64,000 nucleotides of DNA from an uncultured Mediterraneibacter sp. (lineage in GTDB: Bacteria; Bacillota; Clostridia; Lachnospirales; Lachnospiraceae), in the NCBI RefSeq assembly GCF_944377805.1, contig NZ_CALWFZ010000008.1:1-64000 (forward strand). The letters run 5' to 3'. Position numbers and translations under genes: made by a program. Shown here in pieces: positions 26,177 to 36,843 of the stretch. The notes under the pieces are model-generated. The model ran no database searches. It worked only from the letters and a program-made list of their open reading frames with translations, and had not been told where the DNA came from. How positions within the stretch are numbered: the first letter of the stretch is position 1; each line of letters starts with the position of its first letter.

Positions 26177-27460
26177 TTATCCAACCTCCTGAATCCATTT
26201 TTTAACCATCCCCGTCAGGTAGAGGGAGCCCAGGCAGTAGATATTCCGCCCCTGTCTCTGCTCCAGGGCAAACGCAAGAGCCTCATTTACCGACTCCTTC
26301 ACGACGACCGGCTGTTTCGTATATTTTCTGAAAATCTTTCCCAGTCCTTCCGCATCCAGTCCCCGGTCGCCCCCGATGTGTGTCACTACATACAGGCTTG
26401 CCCCCGACCTTTCGCAGAGTACTGCTGCCATTTCTTCATATGCCTTGTCTTTCACCGCAGAAAAAATGATAATATTTCCTTCTTTATCTGCCGGAATGCT
26501 CTTTACAAATCCTTCAACTGCGCTGATATTATGGGCTCCGTCCACATATACCCCCGGCAGAACCTCTTCCATCCTGCCCTCCCATTTCAGATCAGACAGC
26601 GCCTTATGCCAGGCCGCCGGATGTGCCTTTTCTCCCATGAGATACCGCATAACTTCCATTGCAAGCATGGCGTTTCCCGGCTGATAGATTCCGGTATTGT
26701 TCAGTTTCCACGTGGTATTTCCATAATAATCACTGGCACAGGAAAATGCAATATGTTTGTTTTTTATTCCGAGAATTTCGTACGCATCTTTCCCGATTTT
26801 TTTACAGAAACAATCGTTTTCCTCTGCCGTACTCTCGATTACTCTGTCGCTTTCCGGGCAGGATGCGGCGTAAAATACCGGCACTTTCGGCCGGATGATT
26901 CCCGCTTTCTCTCCCGCGATCTCTTCCAGCGTGTTTCCCAGATACTGCATGTGGTCATATCCGATGGAAGTAATCACGCACACCGCGGGCGGTTCCACCG
27001 CGCTTGTAGCGTCCAGCTTTCCGCCCAGTCCTGTCTCCAATATCACATACTCCGTCTCTTCCTTCTGGAATACGCACATCGCCATCCCCAGCAGAAATTC
27101 AAAAAAAGTCGGGTGAGAGAACCCTGCCCGCTCCATCTTACGAACAGCGTCTCTTACTCGGAGGAACGCCAGCAGAAAAGCTTCGTCACTGACCGGAACT
27201 CCGTCTGTCCTGATCCGCTCATTGATCTTCATAAGATGGGGAGATATAAAAAGCCCCGTCCGCTTGCCTTCCGAACGGAGCATACTGTCAAGGTACGCGC
27301 ACACAGAGCCTTTCCCGTTGGTTCCCGCCACATGGATCACCTTATGTCCCCTCTGCGGATCCCCGAGATATTTCAGGAAAGACTTCGTGTGCTTTACGTC
27401 ATTTTTCTTTGTAAATCTGGGGATTCCCAGTATATAATCTACCGCCTCGCTGTATGTCAT
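26177..27460 (-). CDS. folC: Bifunctional folylpolyglutamate synthase/dihydrofolate synthase
   Basis: FolC adds glutamate to folates, retaining them in the cell. It has 427 residues and the Mur-ligase fold: P-loop HVAGTNGKGSVCAYL near 40, FISPHL near 75, VILETGLGGKLDATSAV near 142, SIGYDHMQYLGNTLEEIAGEKAGI near 170, GRMEEVLPGVYVDGAHN near 290. The start overlaps the LTA-synthase gene stop by 4 bases. Confidence 0.94.
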   Translation of the reverse strand: MTYSEAVDYILGIPRFTKKNDVKHTKSFLKYLGDPQRGHKVIHVAGTNGKGSVCAYLDSMLRSEGKRTGLFISPHLMKINERIRTDGVPVSDEAFLLAFLRVRDAVRKMERAGFSHPTFFEFLLGMAMCVFQKEETEYVILETGLGGKLDATSAVEPPAVCVITSIGYDHMQYLGNTLEEIAGEKAGIIRPKVPVFYAASCPESDRVIESTAEENDCFCKKIGKDAYEILGIKNKHIAFSCASDYYGNTTWKLNNTGIYQPGNAMLAMEVMRYLMGEKAHPAAWHKALSDLKWEGRMEEVLPGVYVDGAHNISAVEGFVKSIPADKEGNIIIFSAVKDKAYEEMAAVLCERSGASLYVVTHIGGDRGLDAEGLGKIFRKYTKQPVVVKESVNEALAFALEQRQGRNIYCLGSLYLTGMVKKWIQEVG

Positions 27461-29676
27461 TCTTTCTGTTCTTCCTCTGTAACAAAGGCCTGCCTTCCGT
27501 TCTCCGGCGTGTCTGACTCTTTCGTCAGTTCGATCAGTTCGCCCCCGATATACTGGTATGTCTTCGATTCTCTGAAGATCGTATCGCTTGATCCTACCTG
27601 AGCCACCATAACGGTATCTCCCTCCGAAATCTGCGAATTTTTCAGATCGAGTCTCGTATTATTCAGAAATGTCGTGGACTGTTTTTCGCCGTTGATATAG
27701 ACTTTGCTCTGTTTCGTAAAGTTGTCTCCATAAATCGTATAGGTCGATCCGTCGGCCTGCACGACAAGCTGTGTAAGGAGCGCGTCTTTCACTCCCATAA
27801 CCATATGGCCTTCCGTAATCGGCGCGCCGCTTTCACCGTACACATACTGATCTCCGTACATAATATCATACTGGAGCAGTTCCAGATCCGCCAGATAGTC
27901 TTTTGTCTGACGGCGCTGCTGATGGTAATTGAACACGGATCCGGAATGGATGTCGAGCCGATCGAACACTTCCGCCATGATCTGGTAGGCCGCCAGGTTG
28001 CCGTCCTGTTTCTCCAGGCCGATATTGTCCCAGATCACATAGTTTGTATTATAGAGATATCGGCTTTTCAAGTCTTTTGCCTCAAGATCCATCGTTGGAA
28101 GATGATCTCCATAAAATACTATAACGGCAGGTTCATTTCTGGACTCTGCTGCCTCGATCAGTTCCCCTGCAAATTTGTCCATCTCATGCACCAGGTTGAC
28201 ATAATATTCCCATGCATTGCGCTCGCCTTCATTCTCCACGCCGCTGACGACAATCTCCGGATTCTCCAGTACTTTTTCTGTCGGGTACTCTCCGTGCCCT
28301 TCCACACTGACCGTAAATACAAAATCCTGTCCTTCCGTCGTATCCATAGATTCCATGATGTTCGGAACCAGGATGTCGTCTGTCGCCCATCCCTTCGGAG
28401 TCGTCTGAAGGATATTCATAAATTCCTTGCTTGTATAGTGGTCAAATCCCATGTTGTTAAATACCTGGGCGCGGCTGTAGAAATTACCGCCGTTGTTGTG
28501 GAGCGCCTCCGCGCCATACCCCAGTGTCTTGAGAGCAGAAGCCGCGCTCTCAAGGGGATTGAATTTCGCGTAGGTTTTGTACGGATACTCACCGGGCCCA
28601 AAGAAACGCATGCTCATGCCGGTCAGCACCTCGAACTCTGTGTTGGCCGTTCCGGCTCCCACAGACGGAACTTTGAAGTATCCAGTGGAGTACTCGTTGA
28701 ACAGTTTCCTCAGATTCGGAATCGGGTCTTCCGAGAAACGCAGCCATTCTACTTCTGTGGGATCAAAAAACGATTCCAGCTGTACGAATATGATATTGGG
28801 AAGTTCCTCCTCCGAGCGCCCGGTCTCACTTTTCGTCAGTTCGCCGTTATTGCCGATGACATTCATCGTCTCTTCGCTGTAGCCCGCGGGTTCATTGATC
28901 CCGGTATTAAAGAGGCTTGCGGAGAAACAGTAGGGGAAACCATAATCTTCATACGCAAACGCAATATTCCCGAAATAATTCGAGATCACGCGCTTGTCGA
29001 TGGCTTCATCCGTCAGCCACAGGCATGCGCCGAAGGAGACGGCTACTCCGCCCAGAGCGATGATCCTGTGCATCTTACCTGTGAACTGCCCGCCACGTCT
29101 CCACATGGAGACGATCCAGAACACAACGGCCACTACCCCGATAATGATCATGATCAGCTCAAACGTGTTGAAGTAATTACCCGTAAGTTCCAGTGCGTCC
29201 GACAGTACTTTCAGATCCTGGGCATTAAACGGCGTCACACGCTTTGTCAGCAGGTAGCCGTTACAGATTCCCAGAAACAGCCAGAATACACTGAGCAGAA
29301 TCCTTGCGAATACTCTTCTGCGCACCAGATACACAATAGTAAAGGTGGCAAATATCATAAATGCGTTATACAGGAATACCAGAGGTGTTCCCGTAAGATA
29401 ATCCCATGCCTCGAAAAATGACAGTCGGGAGACCACTTCGATCAGGAAGTTAATCACACAGGCAAGAAGGAACTGCAGCGGAAGAGAAAATCGGTTCATC
29501 CACTTATATATGGGCTGCATTCTGCGCGCAAATTTGCTGTTGCGACGCTCTTCAAGTATTCTTCGGCGCCGTTCCTTCCTCTCCTTATGGTGTCTTTTAA
29601 TATCTTCTAATTTCAGATTTCTGACTTTTGTAAAAAATCCTTTTATATCAGGCTTCCTGATACGAATCTGTCTCAT
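27457..29676 (-). CDS. LTA synthase-like sulfatase-fold membrane enzyme
   Basis: The protein has 739 residues. A very basic cytoplasmic N-terminus (about 1-60) precedes about five membrane helices (65-250). An extracellular sulfatase-fold domain (about 290-600) carries [10 protein letters not shown] (metal Glu), the nucleophile Thr in [14 protein letters not shown], and FYGDHLP. Enzymes of this class move glycerol phosphate from phosphatidylglycerol onto lipoteichoic acid or related polymers. A further C-terminal beta-rich domain (about 640-710: [27 protein letters not shown]) looks like an IPT/TIG fold, which standard LtaS lacks. Coupled to valS and folC by 4-base overlaps on both sides. Confidence 0.85.
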   Translation of the reverse strand: MRQIRIRKPDIKGFFTKVRNLKLEDIKRHHKERKERRRRILEERRNSKFARRMQPIYKWMNRFSLPLQFLLACVINFLIEVVSRLSFFEAWDYLTGTPLVFLYNAFMIFATFTIVYLVRRRVFARILLSVFWLFLGICNGYLLTKRVTPFNAQDLKVLSDALELTGNYFNTFELIMIIIGVVAVVFWIVSMWRRGGQFTGKMHRIIALGGVAVSFGACLWLTDEAIDKRVISNYFGNIAFAYEDYGFPYCFSASLFNTGINEPAGYSEETMNVIGNNGELTKSETGRSEEELPNIIFVQLESFFDPTEVEWLRFSEDPIPNLRKLFNEYSTGYFKVPSVGAGTANTEFEVLTGMSMRFFGPGEYPYKTYAKFNPLESAASALKTLGYGAEALHNNGGNFYSRAQVFNNMGFDHYTSKEFMNILQTTPKGWATDDILVPNIMESMDTTEGQDFVFTVSVEGHGEYPTEKVLENPEIVVSGVENEGERNAWEYYVNLVHEMDKFAGELIEAAESRNEPAVIVFYGDHLPTMDLEAKDLKSRYLYNTNYVIWDNIGLEKQDGNLAAYQIMAEVFDRLDIHSGSVFNYHQQRRQTKDYLADLELLQYDIMYGDQYVYGESGAPITEGHMVMGVKDALLTQLVVQADGSTYTIYGDNFTKQSKVYINGEKQSTTFLNNTRLDLKNSQISEGDTVMVAQVGSSDTIFRESKTYQYIGGELIELTKESDTPENGRQAFVTEEEQKE

Positions 29677-32315
29677 AGCGCTGCCATTCTCTCCTTTACC
29701 TGCGCAAGCATCCGGGTATATTTCTCTAATTTGTCGCGCTCTTCCTGCACTTTTGCCTCCGGAGCCTTGCTGACAAATTTCTCATTGGCAAGCATCCCCT
29801 GTGCTCTTTTAATCTCCTTGTTCAGCCTTGCCTCTTCCCTTGCAAGTCTCTCCCTCTCCTGCTCAAGATCAACCAGATCTTCCAGCGGCAGATAGACTAC
29901 CGCGTCCGGCACAACAACAGAGACCGCACTGTCATCTGCATCCTGCTTTGTCTTGCGAATAATGATCTCGCTTGCCATCATAAGAGGCATGACCGATTCT
30001 TTCAGCAGTTCTGCGCCGGTACAGATTTCATCATCCTCACTGACAATATATACTTTTGTCTTTCTGCTGTTAGGCACATCCATCTCTGATCGGATGTTAC
30101 GGATTCCCTTTGTCATCGCTTTTACGCGGTCCATCGTCTTCTCATCCGCGGGGAATACCCAGTCCTCTCTGTATGTCGGCCACTCAGACATCATAAGCGA
30201 CTTCTCCTCCGGTACGAGGGCGCCGTAAATCTCCTCTGTGATAAACGGCATAAAGGGATGAAGGAGCTTGAGCGCCTGGGCCAGCACAGTCTTCAAGGTC
30301 CAGAGCACACAGTTCGCTGACTCCGGATCTTCTTCTGCGTGGTAGATCCGGTATTTTGCCAGTTCCACATACCAGTCACAGAACTCATCCCAGATGAAGT
30401 CATAGACTTTCTGAACCGCGATGCCCAGCTCATATTTATCCATATTCTCTGTCACATCTTTGGCCAGAGTATTCACCTTCGACAAGATCCAGCGGTCCGC
30501 CGGCTTAAACAGGCTTTCCTCCGGCTTTTCCACTGTATCGTCCTTCATGTTCATCATAATAAAGCGGGATGCGTTCCACACTTTATTGGCAAAGTTCCTG
30601 CTTGCCTCCACTCTCTCGTTGTAGAAACGCATATCATTGCCGGGAGCATTTCCTGTCACCAGAGTAAGCCTGAGAGCGTCAGCGCCGTACTTGTCGATAA
30701 TTTCAAGAGGATCAATGCCGTTTCCGAGTGACTTACTCATCTTACGTCCCTGGGAATCTCTTACGAGTCCGTGAATAAGCACTGTGTGGAACGGGGATTT
30801 TCCAGTATGCGCATATCCTGAAAATACCATGCGGATTACCCAGAAAAAGATGATGTCATATCCCGTTACAAGCACGTCCGTCGGATAGAAATAATCCAGA
30901 TCCTCAGTCTTCTCAGGCCAGCCAAGTGTAGAGAATGGCCAGAGCGCGGAGGAAAACCATGTGTCCAGTGTGTCTTCATCCTGGGTAAAGTGCGTACCGC
31001 CGCATTTCGGGCATTTCTCCGGTGCGTGACGGTCAACAACCAGCTCGCCGCATTCGTCACAGTAATAAGCTGGAATCCTGTGCCCCCACCATATCTGACG
31101 GGAGATGCACCAGTCTTTAATATTCTCCAGCCAGTGGAGGTAGATTTTGTCAAAGCGGTCCGGCACAAATTTTAATTCACCGGTTTTCAGCGCATTGATG
31201 GCCGGTTTGGCCAGTTCTTCCATCTTTACGAACCACTGCTGTTTGATCAACGGCTCCACTGTCGTTCCGCAGCGGTCGTGCGTACCTACCGCGTGTGTGT
31301 GGGGAGCGACTTTCACGAGATAGCCCTGTTCCTCCAGCTCTGCCACAATAGCCTTTCTCGCCTCATAGCGTTCCATGCCTGCGTATTTTCCGCCATTTTC
31401 ATTTATGGTGGCGTCGTCGTTCATGATATTAATCTCTTCCAGACTATGGCGCTTTCCTACCTCAAAGTCGTTTGGGTCATGGGCCGGGGTAATCTTCACG
31501 GCTCCTGTACCAAACTCCTTATCTACATAATAATCCGCTACAACCGGAATTTCCCGCCCCACCAGCGGCAGGATCACGTTTTTCCCTACAATATCTTTAT
31601 AGCGTTCATCATCCGGATGTACGGCGATCGCCGTATCTCCCAGCATCGTCTCCGGACGCGTCGTTGCGATTTCAAGGAAACGGTCCGTTCCGGCGATCGG
31701 ATATTTGATATGCCAGAAATGACCTTCCTGTTCCTCATGCTCCACCTCTGCGTCAGACAGGGAAGTCTTACACTTCGGACACCAGTTGATGATCCTTGAG
31801 CCTTTATAGATATATCCTTTCTCATAAAGGCTGATAAAAACTTCCTCAACCGCCCTGGAGCATCCCTCGTCCATCGTAAAACGTTCTCTGTCCCAGTCAC
31901 AGGATACGCCCAGCTTCTTCAACTGTGCCTCGATCGTGCCGGCATACTCTTCTTTCCACTGCCAGGTTCTCTCCAGGAACCCTTCACGGCCCAGCTCCTT
32001 TTTGTCAATGCCTTCCTCCTTAAGCTGGTTGGTTACCTTTACCTCTGTGGAGATCGCCGCGTGGTCCGTTCCCGGAATCCAGAGTGCATTATACCCTTCC
32101 ATTCTCTTATAGCGGATAAGGATGTCCTGAAGCGTATTATCAAGGGCGTGCCCCATATGGAGCTTTCCTGTGATGTTCGGAGGAGGCATCACCGTTGTGA
32201 ACGGCTTTCTGCTCCGGTCAACTTCCGCATGGAAATATTTGTTCTCGCACCATTTTTCATACAGTTTTTCTTCGATCGCTTTCGGATCATAAGTCTTTGC
32301 TAATTCTTTACTCAT
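29673..32315 (-). CDS. valS: Valine-tRNA ligase
   Basis: Class I aminoacyl-tRNA synthetase of 880 residues. HIGH motif in [18 protein letters not shown] (about 45-60), editing domain with [12 protein letters not shown], zinc-like [10 protein letters not shown] and [14 protein letters not shown] in [11 protein letters not shown] (about 525), and a C-terminal coiled-coil arm rich in Glu and Arg. The ATG at 32315 is preceded by AAGGAGAAAAAA; 22 upstream codons of open frame are rejected. A T-box leader controls the gene and through it folC, the LTA enzyme and the TPR protein. Confidence 0.97.
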   Translation of the reverse strand: MSKELAKTYDPKAIEEKLYEKWCENKYFHAEVDRSRKPFTTVMPPPNITGKLHMGHALDNTLQDILIRYKRMEGYNALWIPGTDHAAISTEVKVTNQLKEEGIDKKELGREGFLERTWQWKEEYAGTIEAQLKKLGVSCDWDRERFTMDEGCSRAVEEVFISLYEKGYIYKGSRIINWCPKCKTSLSDAEVEHEEQEGHFWHIKYPIAGTDRFLEIATTRPETMLGDTAIAVHPDDERYKDIVGKNVILPLVGREIPVVADYYVDKEFGTGAVKITPAHDPNDFEVGKRHSLEEINIMNDDATINENGGKYAGMERYEARKAIVAELEEQGYLVKVAPHTHAVGTHDRCGTTVEPLIKQQWFVKMEELAKPAINALKTGELKFVPDRFDKIYLHWLENIKDWCISRQIWWGHRIPAYYCDECGELVVDRHAPEKCPKCGGTHFTQDEDTLDTWFSSALWPFSTLGWPEKTEDLDYFYPTDVLVTGYDIIFFWVIRMVFSGYAHTGKSPFHTVLIHGLVRDSQGRKMSKSLGNGIDPLEIIDKYGADALRLTLVTGNAPGNDMRFYNERVEASRNFANKVWNASRFIMMNMKDDTVEKPEESLFKPADRWILSKVNTLAKDVTENMDKYELGIAVQKVYDFIWDEFCDWYVELAKYRIYHAEEDPESANCVLWTLKTVLAQALKLLHPFMPFITEEIYGALVPEEKSLMMSEWPTYREDWVFPADEKTMDRVKAMTKGIRNIRSEMDVPNSRKTKVYIVSEDDEICTGAELLKESVMPLMMASEIIIRKTKQDADDSAVSVVVPDAVVYLPLEDLVDLEQERERLAREEARLNKEIKRAQGMLANEKFVSKAPEAKVQEERDKLEKYTRMLAQVKERMAAL

Positions 32316-32399
32316 TTTTTTCTCCTTGCGTCCCCTCGGGTAAACTCTTACGCCTGATGTCCGGCGCCCGCCGGTGTTCACGGATTTTTCACAAACAAA

Positions 32400-32719
32400 A
32401 AAGTAACGCCCTTTACATAATGTAAAGGGCGAAGATTCCGCGGTACCACCTTATTTCATATATGCTTCGGTCTGGGCATATATCTCTTAAGTCCTGTAAC
32501 GTGGACTACTCCGGGACAGCCTATCTGCGACCTCATCCGCGCCTTTCAGCCATCCGGTTCAAAAGCTACCTTCCATTATCCTGTTCCAAGACCGCCTTTC
32601 AGCCGGACGTTTTGCTGTTCTCTCTTCGCGCGCCGTCCGGGCGATCCTCTCTGATAGAAGTAATAATGTACTCCTCTTTCTCTGCACCTTTTACGAATTT
32701 GTTAACTAAAAATTAACTA
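32400..32719 (-). promoter_or_regulatory. T-box leader of valS (uncharged tRNA-Val sensor)
   Basis: On the minus strand the conserved T-box core AAGGTGGTACCGCG lies at 32439-32452. Upstream are a stem III hairpin (GTCC..GGAC) and Stem I segments with two GGCTGAAAGG elements. With the terminator at 32408-32430 this is a complete transcriptional T-box. The specifier codon could not be fixed with certainty; context demands a Val codon. No gene lies in the interval 32316-32798. Confidence 0.92.
32408..32430 (-). terminator. T-box terminator hairpin
   Basis: A perfect 10-base stem (GCCCTTTACA and TGTAAAGGGC, loop TAA) is followed on the minus strand by GTTACTTTTTT. It lies directly after the T-box motif and is the terminator that opens when uncharged tRNA binds. 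Confidence 0.9.
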
Positions 32720-32725
32720 TCAAAT

Positions 32726-32754
32726 ACTATAGTAGTAAGCGCGCGATTTGTCAA
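32726..32754 (-). promoter_or_regulatory. Promoter of the valS operon
   Basis: A consensus TTGACA (minus strand, 32749-32754) is 17 bases from TATAGT (32726-32731). The predicted start is near 32719, giving a leader of about 400 nt, which matches a full T-box. Confidence 0.85.
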
Positions 32755-32798
32755 GCGGTTTAGAAAATCTTAAGATGTCAGCCGCACAGGCTGCCCCG

Positions 32799-33530
32799 TC
32801 ACATCATATCCGCGATCATTTCCACAATATCATACCCGTAATTGTCTCCGGTCGCCCATCCGAGTCCCTCCGGGTTCTCCTGCTGCCCTAACCACTGTAC
32901 ATAGGGCGCCGATCCTTTCTTCACATACTCATAACGTTCGTCCACGCACTCTCCGTTTAGAGGGTCTGCTGTTGCGTAAGCCTTCAGATGCTGAATCTGG
33001 GCCCGTATCCCGGTCTGTACATCCGGGTATGAATTTCCCGGCACACCGTTTCCTGTAGTTCCCAGTCCGGCAAAGTTAAACTGCTCAATGGACGCGTCTC
33101 CTCCATACTGGAGAAATCCCGTTTCTTTCATCGTCTGAGCAAAGGCCACTTCCGGCCGGACTCCTTCTGCCGTCGCTTCATCATAGTACATCTGGCAAAA
33201 TGTCTCGATAGAATCGGCGCCGCCCGCGGCAAGTTCATCGGAAGGATATTCTTTTCCTGAAGATTGGAAATAATCTATCATCTGCTGAACTGTCACACTG
33301 CTGTTTCCCATGATCGGGTACTGCCCGTCCGCCACAGCTTCCTGAATGTCATCATCAGAAGCGTCTGAGACATCAGATGAAACTGAGCTGGCAGACACAT
33401 TCTCCTGCCCGGCCTTTTCCCCGCGGGGCGAGAGCACGCCTGTCATCCCTGCCAGCCCCAGAGTGAGGACAAGGAGGACGGCCAGACCTGCTTCCATATA
33501 TCGCTTAAAGGTGTTGTCATTCCACTTCAT
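32799..33530 (-). CDS. Glucosaminidase-domain cell-wall hydrolase
   Basis: The protein has 243 residues. A cytoplasmic basic start (MKWNDNTFKRYM) and one membrane helix (about 13-33) act as anchor, followed by a Ser/Asp-rich linker. A glucosaminidase domain (about 95-243) has YYDEATAEGVRPEVAFAQTM, where the Glu after KETGF is the probable catalytic acid, FNFAGLGTTGNG and a typical GIRAQIQHLKAY segment. Such enzymes cut N-acetylglucosamine bonds in peptidoglycan. The ATG at 33530 has AGGAG nine bases upstream. Monocistronic, downstream of the pot operon. Confidence 0.82.
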   Translation of the reverse strand: MKWNDNTFKRYMEAGLAVLLVLTLGLAGMTGVLSPRGEKAGQENVSASSVSSDVSDASDDDIQEAVADGQYPIMGNSSVTVQQMIDYFQSSGKEYPSDELAAGGADSIETFCQMYYDEATAEGVRPEVAFAQTMKETGFLQYGGDASIEQFNFAGLGTTGNGVPGNSYPDVQTGIRAQIQHLKAYATADPLNGECVDERYEYVKKGSAPYVQWLGQQENPEGLGWATGDNYGYDIVEMIADMM

Positions 33531-33651
33531 CCGTATATACTCCTGCATCCTTTTATACCATGTCCGGGAGAAGCTGTCCAATATCAAAACCGCGCTGCTC
33601 CCGGCTCTTTCTATAAAATGTATATTACAGATGCACGTTCTGATATGACTG

Positions 33652-35235
33652 TCATTCCGGCTGATTGCGACGGAACACTCTGAACGGGTTTCTCAAAGTA
33701 TCCCGCTTTACAAACACTGCGGCGGCCACGGCAGCTGCCAGAATGACTCCGCCGATCTTCGCCCAGTCCGCCCACGTCAGTTCCGTCAGGTCAAAGCAGC
33801 GGACATTGACCCACATCCGGTTGATCCGCTCATTGTTCTCCTGGTCAAAATACTGCATGACCACCGCCCGCTCCAGCACATCCTGCGGAGGATACTGGGC
33901 GAAAAGCTGTCTGTCCGCCTGATCAGATTCCGCCGTGATTACATAGTCCGGGTCCTCATTGTCTCCGCTGAAGAAAAATCCCACCGGATACTCCATCGTG
34001 TCTTCCGCGTCTTCCTCCGCGCCGTAGCACCAGTCAGCGTAAGCGTAGATGATGTCGCTCTCCCCTCCCGCTATAACCGATGTGTAGCCGATATAGTACA
34101 TATTGCGAACTACGTTGTCAGGTCTGGACATGAAGTTCATAAACGCCTCCGCAGCCTGCTGTTTCGCCGCATCGCCGTCAATTCCGTCTTTTAACATGAC
34201 CCAACCGTCAAACCACACATTCGTGCATTCTTCAGGTACAGCATATGCGAGATAGTAGTCGTCGATCTCCGCCTGATCCAGCGTATAGACAGCATCCCCC
34301 GACCACTGATAGTTCGCCAGGACTTTCCCTGTCACCATATCCGCCTTCCCGCTGTCCGACTCAAATGAGTAGGCGTTGTCCTTCATCTCTTTTAAAATAT
34401 CTTCGGCCTTTTCTACCGTCTCCTCGTCCGTACGGTTCATCCAGTCTGCGATCTGCTCCAGACGGTTCGGAGATTGCAGAATCCCGGGACTTAAAAGTTC
34501 CTCTTCATTTAGAATTCCAAGCGCCGCAAAATAGCTGTCGCGCACGTTATCTTTGATCGTAACCTGTCCTCTGTACTTCGGATCCGCAAGGATTGCCCAG
34601 TGGGAGGCATCTTCCCTGGAGACCTCATCCGGGTTATAGACGATCCCTGTCGTTCCCCACATATATCCCGCCGCATACTTGCTCCAGGGTTCTCCGTTTA
34701 TTGTATTTGTATCAAATATATTCCTGATGTAATCCGATACGCCCCGGCTGTAATAGTTCTCCTCCACGGCAGTGTCAAAAAACGCTTCCGACAGCGGCTG
34801 GAGCCTCTCCTCCGCGATCAGTTTCATAAACATGTACTCCGACGGGCAGACCAGATCAAATTCATTACCAAGCGTCATCTGGTTATAGAGATCCTCATTG
34901 CTTCCGAACGTGGAATACTCTACCTCCACTTCCACGCCGTAAGTTTCCAGATACCATGCTTCAAAATCATCCACCATAGAATTCTCTCCCAGAATGGACG
35001 TATTCTCACGGTCTTCCAGTTCAATAATCTCTTCTTCATCCCAGTCGCCCTCGTCGATGTATTCTTCCCAGTTGGCGATACGGAGTGTTACTTTTTCCCC
35101 TCTGTCTGTTGTTCCGCCGGAAGATGCGGAGGCATTTAAGGGGATATTCAATATCATTGTCCCCGACATTATCAATGCGGCAGCCGTCACAGACGCTCTT
35201 CTGCCCAGAAGTCTAAATCTCTTCCCTGCCGTCAT
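33652..35235 (-). CDS. potD: Spermidine/putrescine-binding protein with C-terminal membrane anchor
   Basis: The protein has 527 residues, well above the usual PotD length of about 350. An N-terminal signal sequence (about 13-38) lacks a lipobox Cys. The PotD-like solute-binding domain begins VTLRIANWEEYIDEGD near 48, with FDLVCPSEYMFMKL and YAAGYMWGTTGIVYNP. A C-terminal helix (GGVILAAAVAAAVFV, about 490-510) followed by basic residues would anchor it in the membrane in place of a lipid. Its start overlaps potC by 23 bases and AGGAGGTGAG precedes it. Confidence 0.88.
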   Translation of the reverse strand: MTAGKRFRLLGRRASVTAAALIMSGTMILNIPLNASASSGGTTDRGEKVTLRIANWEEYIDEGDWDEEEIIELEDRENTSILGENSMVDDFEAWYLETYGVEVEVEYSTFGSNEDLYNQMTLGNEFDLVCPSEYMFMKLIAEERLQPLSEAFFDTAVEENYYSRGVSDYIRNIFDTNTINGEPWSKYAAGYMWGTTGIVYNPDEVSREDASHWAILADPKYRGQVTIKDNVRDSYFAALGILNEEELLSPGILQSPNRLEQIADWMNRTDEETVEKAEDILKEMKDNAYSFESDSGKADMVTGKVLANYQWSGDAVYTLDQAEIDDYYLAYAVPEECTNVWFDGWVMLKDGIDGDAAKQQAAEAFMNFMSRPDNVVRNMYYIGYTSVIAGGESDIIYAYADWCYGAEEDAEDTMEYPVGFFFSGDNEDPDYVITAESDQADRQLFAQYPPQDVLERAVVMQYFDQENNERINRMWVNVRCFDLTELTWADWAKIGGVILAAAVAAAVFVKRDTLRNPFRVFRRNQPE

Positions 35236-36040
35236 GCGCGCTCACCTCCTGTTTTTTCGTCGGCCCGGCAGACGCCAGGTTCATAATCACCACCGCCAGA
35301 ATCACTACGAGAAAGATCACTGTAGACAATGCCCACAGCGCGGTTTTAATCTCGGTCTGCGCGCCCCTGGTGGCATTGACCACATAAGTACTGATCGTGT
35401 CAAATGTTGCCGGCTTTGTGTAGGTCGAGACAAAATAATCGTCCAGTGACAGGGTAATTGACAGCATAAACCCTGAAACGATTCCAGGTACAATCTGCGG
35501 GATAACTACTTTACGGAGCGCCTGGAACGGAGTCGCTCCCAGATCCAGCGCCGCTTCATAAAGCCCGTTGTCCATCTGCTTTAACCTGGGTATTACCGCC
35601 AGATATACAAACGGGGTACACAGCACGACATGTCCGATCACAAGCGGAAGAAATGTATCCTTCTCAATGCCGAATACGATAATCAGCATAATGCAGATCG
35701 AAAACGCTGTCACAACATCCGCGTTGACGACCGGAATGCGATTCGCCGTCTCAACCGCCGTCCTTGTAAACGGTCTCGAATAGAAGGCTCCGATGGCCCC
35801 TATCGTTCCCAGAACCGAGGCGATCACCGCGGCTCCCACAGCCAGAAGTAGCGTACCTGCGATCATCTCTCTTAGTTCTTCCAAAGTAAAGAGAGTGACA
35901 TAATTCTGAAGGGAAAATCCCCGCACAGCACCGATTGTTGTCGAATCAGTAAAACTGTAAAAAGCCAGAATAAGAACCGGTATATACATAAAAAGTGCTA
36001 CAAGGACAAGCCATGAATACGAAATCACTTTTTTCATCAT
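35213..36040 (-). CDS. potC: Spermidine/putrescine ABC transporter permease PotC
   Basis: This 275-residue protein with six membrane helices has the EAA loop EAALDLGATPFQALRKVVIPQI (in part: EAALDLGAT near 180) facing the ATPase. The start SYSWLVLVALFMYIPVLIL and FSFTDS-like FYSFTDST segment are typical of PotC. It is coupled to potB by a 4-base overlap and to potD by a 23-base overlap. Confidence 0.92.
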   Translation of the reverse strand: MMKKVISYSWLVLVALFMYIPVLILAFYSFTDSTTIGAVRGFSLQNYVTLFTLEELREMIAGTLLLAVGAAVIASVLGTIGAIGAFYSRPFTRTAVETANRIPVVNADVVTAFSICIMLIIVFGIEKDTFLPLVIGHVVLCTPFVYLAVIPRLKQMDNGLYEAALDLGATPFQALRKVVIPQIVPGIVSGFMLSITLSLDDYFVSTYTKPATFDTISTYVVNATRGAQTEIKTALWALSTVIFLVVILAVVIMNLASAGPTKKQEVSAHDGREEI

Positions 36041-36834
36041 AATACTGCCCCCCTGTTCTGAGCGTCATTATTCTCTCCCCGTCCGGTGATCAGATACACA
36101 ATGCAGATCACTCCAAACAGAATCAGGGAAATCATGGAGCCGTTGTTCCAGTCGTAGATATTAAAGTAGCTTCCGATCAGAGAGCCCATAATGTATGTGC
36201 TGTTATAAATCATATCCAGAATGACATAGTTTGTCATGGCAGGAAGGAACGTCATTGTAATTCCGCTTACGATTCCGGGCATGGACAGAGGAAGCGTCAC
36301 TTTCAGAAACACTTCCACCGGCCCCGCACCCAGATCCTCCGCTGCTTCCAGAAGGCTCTTGTCAAGTTGGAGCAGCGTTGTATAGAGCGGCAGGATCATA
36401 AACGGGAGAAAGTCGTAAGTCATGGCAATCACCGTATTCAGAAAAGGATGAAGGGACAGATTTCCCTCAATCACGGTGAGGATCTCTTTAAGCGCCGTGA
36501 TCCTCAGCGTAAAGTTGATCCACATGGGCAGGATAAACAGCATCAGAAGCACAGGTCCTCTCTTCATACCGCTCCTGGCAAGCACATAAGCCGCAGGGTA
36601 GGCAAGCAGAAGACAGACAGCGGTTACCGCCACAGCAATCACTATGCTGTAGCAAAGTGTGCCGATGGTATTTCCGTTTGTAAAAAAGCTGAGCAGGTTT
36701 GCCAGCGTAAATCTCCCGCTCCCGTCAGTAAACGCATAATAGACGATCACCGCGAGAGGAAGGACTACAAAACACGCCAGAAACAGCGCGTACGGTATAC
36801 AGAGCTGTTTCCGGCTGAACCGAAAATTTTTCAT
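36037..36834 (-). CDS. potB: Spermidine/putrescine ABC transporter permease PotB
   Basis: This 265-residue permease has six hydrophobic segments and the EAA loop LLEAAEDLGAGPVEVFLKV near 170. The segment IVYYAFTDGSGRFTLANLLSF near the start resembles PotB. The ATG at 36834 is preferred to a GTG three codons earlier, which directly abuts the potA stop; AGGTG lies upstream of the ATG. Confidence 0.92.
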   Translation of the reverse strand: MKNFRFSRKQLCIPYALFLACFVVLPLAVIVYYAFTDGSGRFTLANLLSFFTNGNTIGTLCYSIVIAVAVTAVCLLLAYPAAYVLARSGMKRGPVLLMLFILPMWINFTLRITALKEILTVIEGNLSLHPFLNTVIAMTYDFLPFMILPLYTTLLQLDKSLLEAAEDLGAGPVEVFLKVTLPLSMPGIVSGITMTFLPAMTNYVILDMIYNSTYIMGSLIGSYFNIYDWNNGSMISLILFGVICIVYLITGRGENNDAQNRGAVL

Positions 36835-36843
36835 AATCCACAC

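Noticed and set aside
26378..27601. Open frame of 407 codons opposite folC
   Set aside because: Antisense to folC, rich in Arg, Cys and His without any domain; a frame shadow.
27805..29421. Long open frame (538 codons) on the plus strand opposite the LTA-synthase-like gene
   Set aside because: It lies wholly antisense to a clear conserved gene, has no recognisable domain or ribosome binding site, and its composition follows from the opposite codon pattern.
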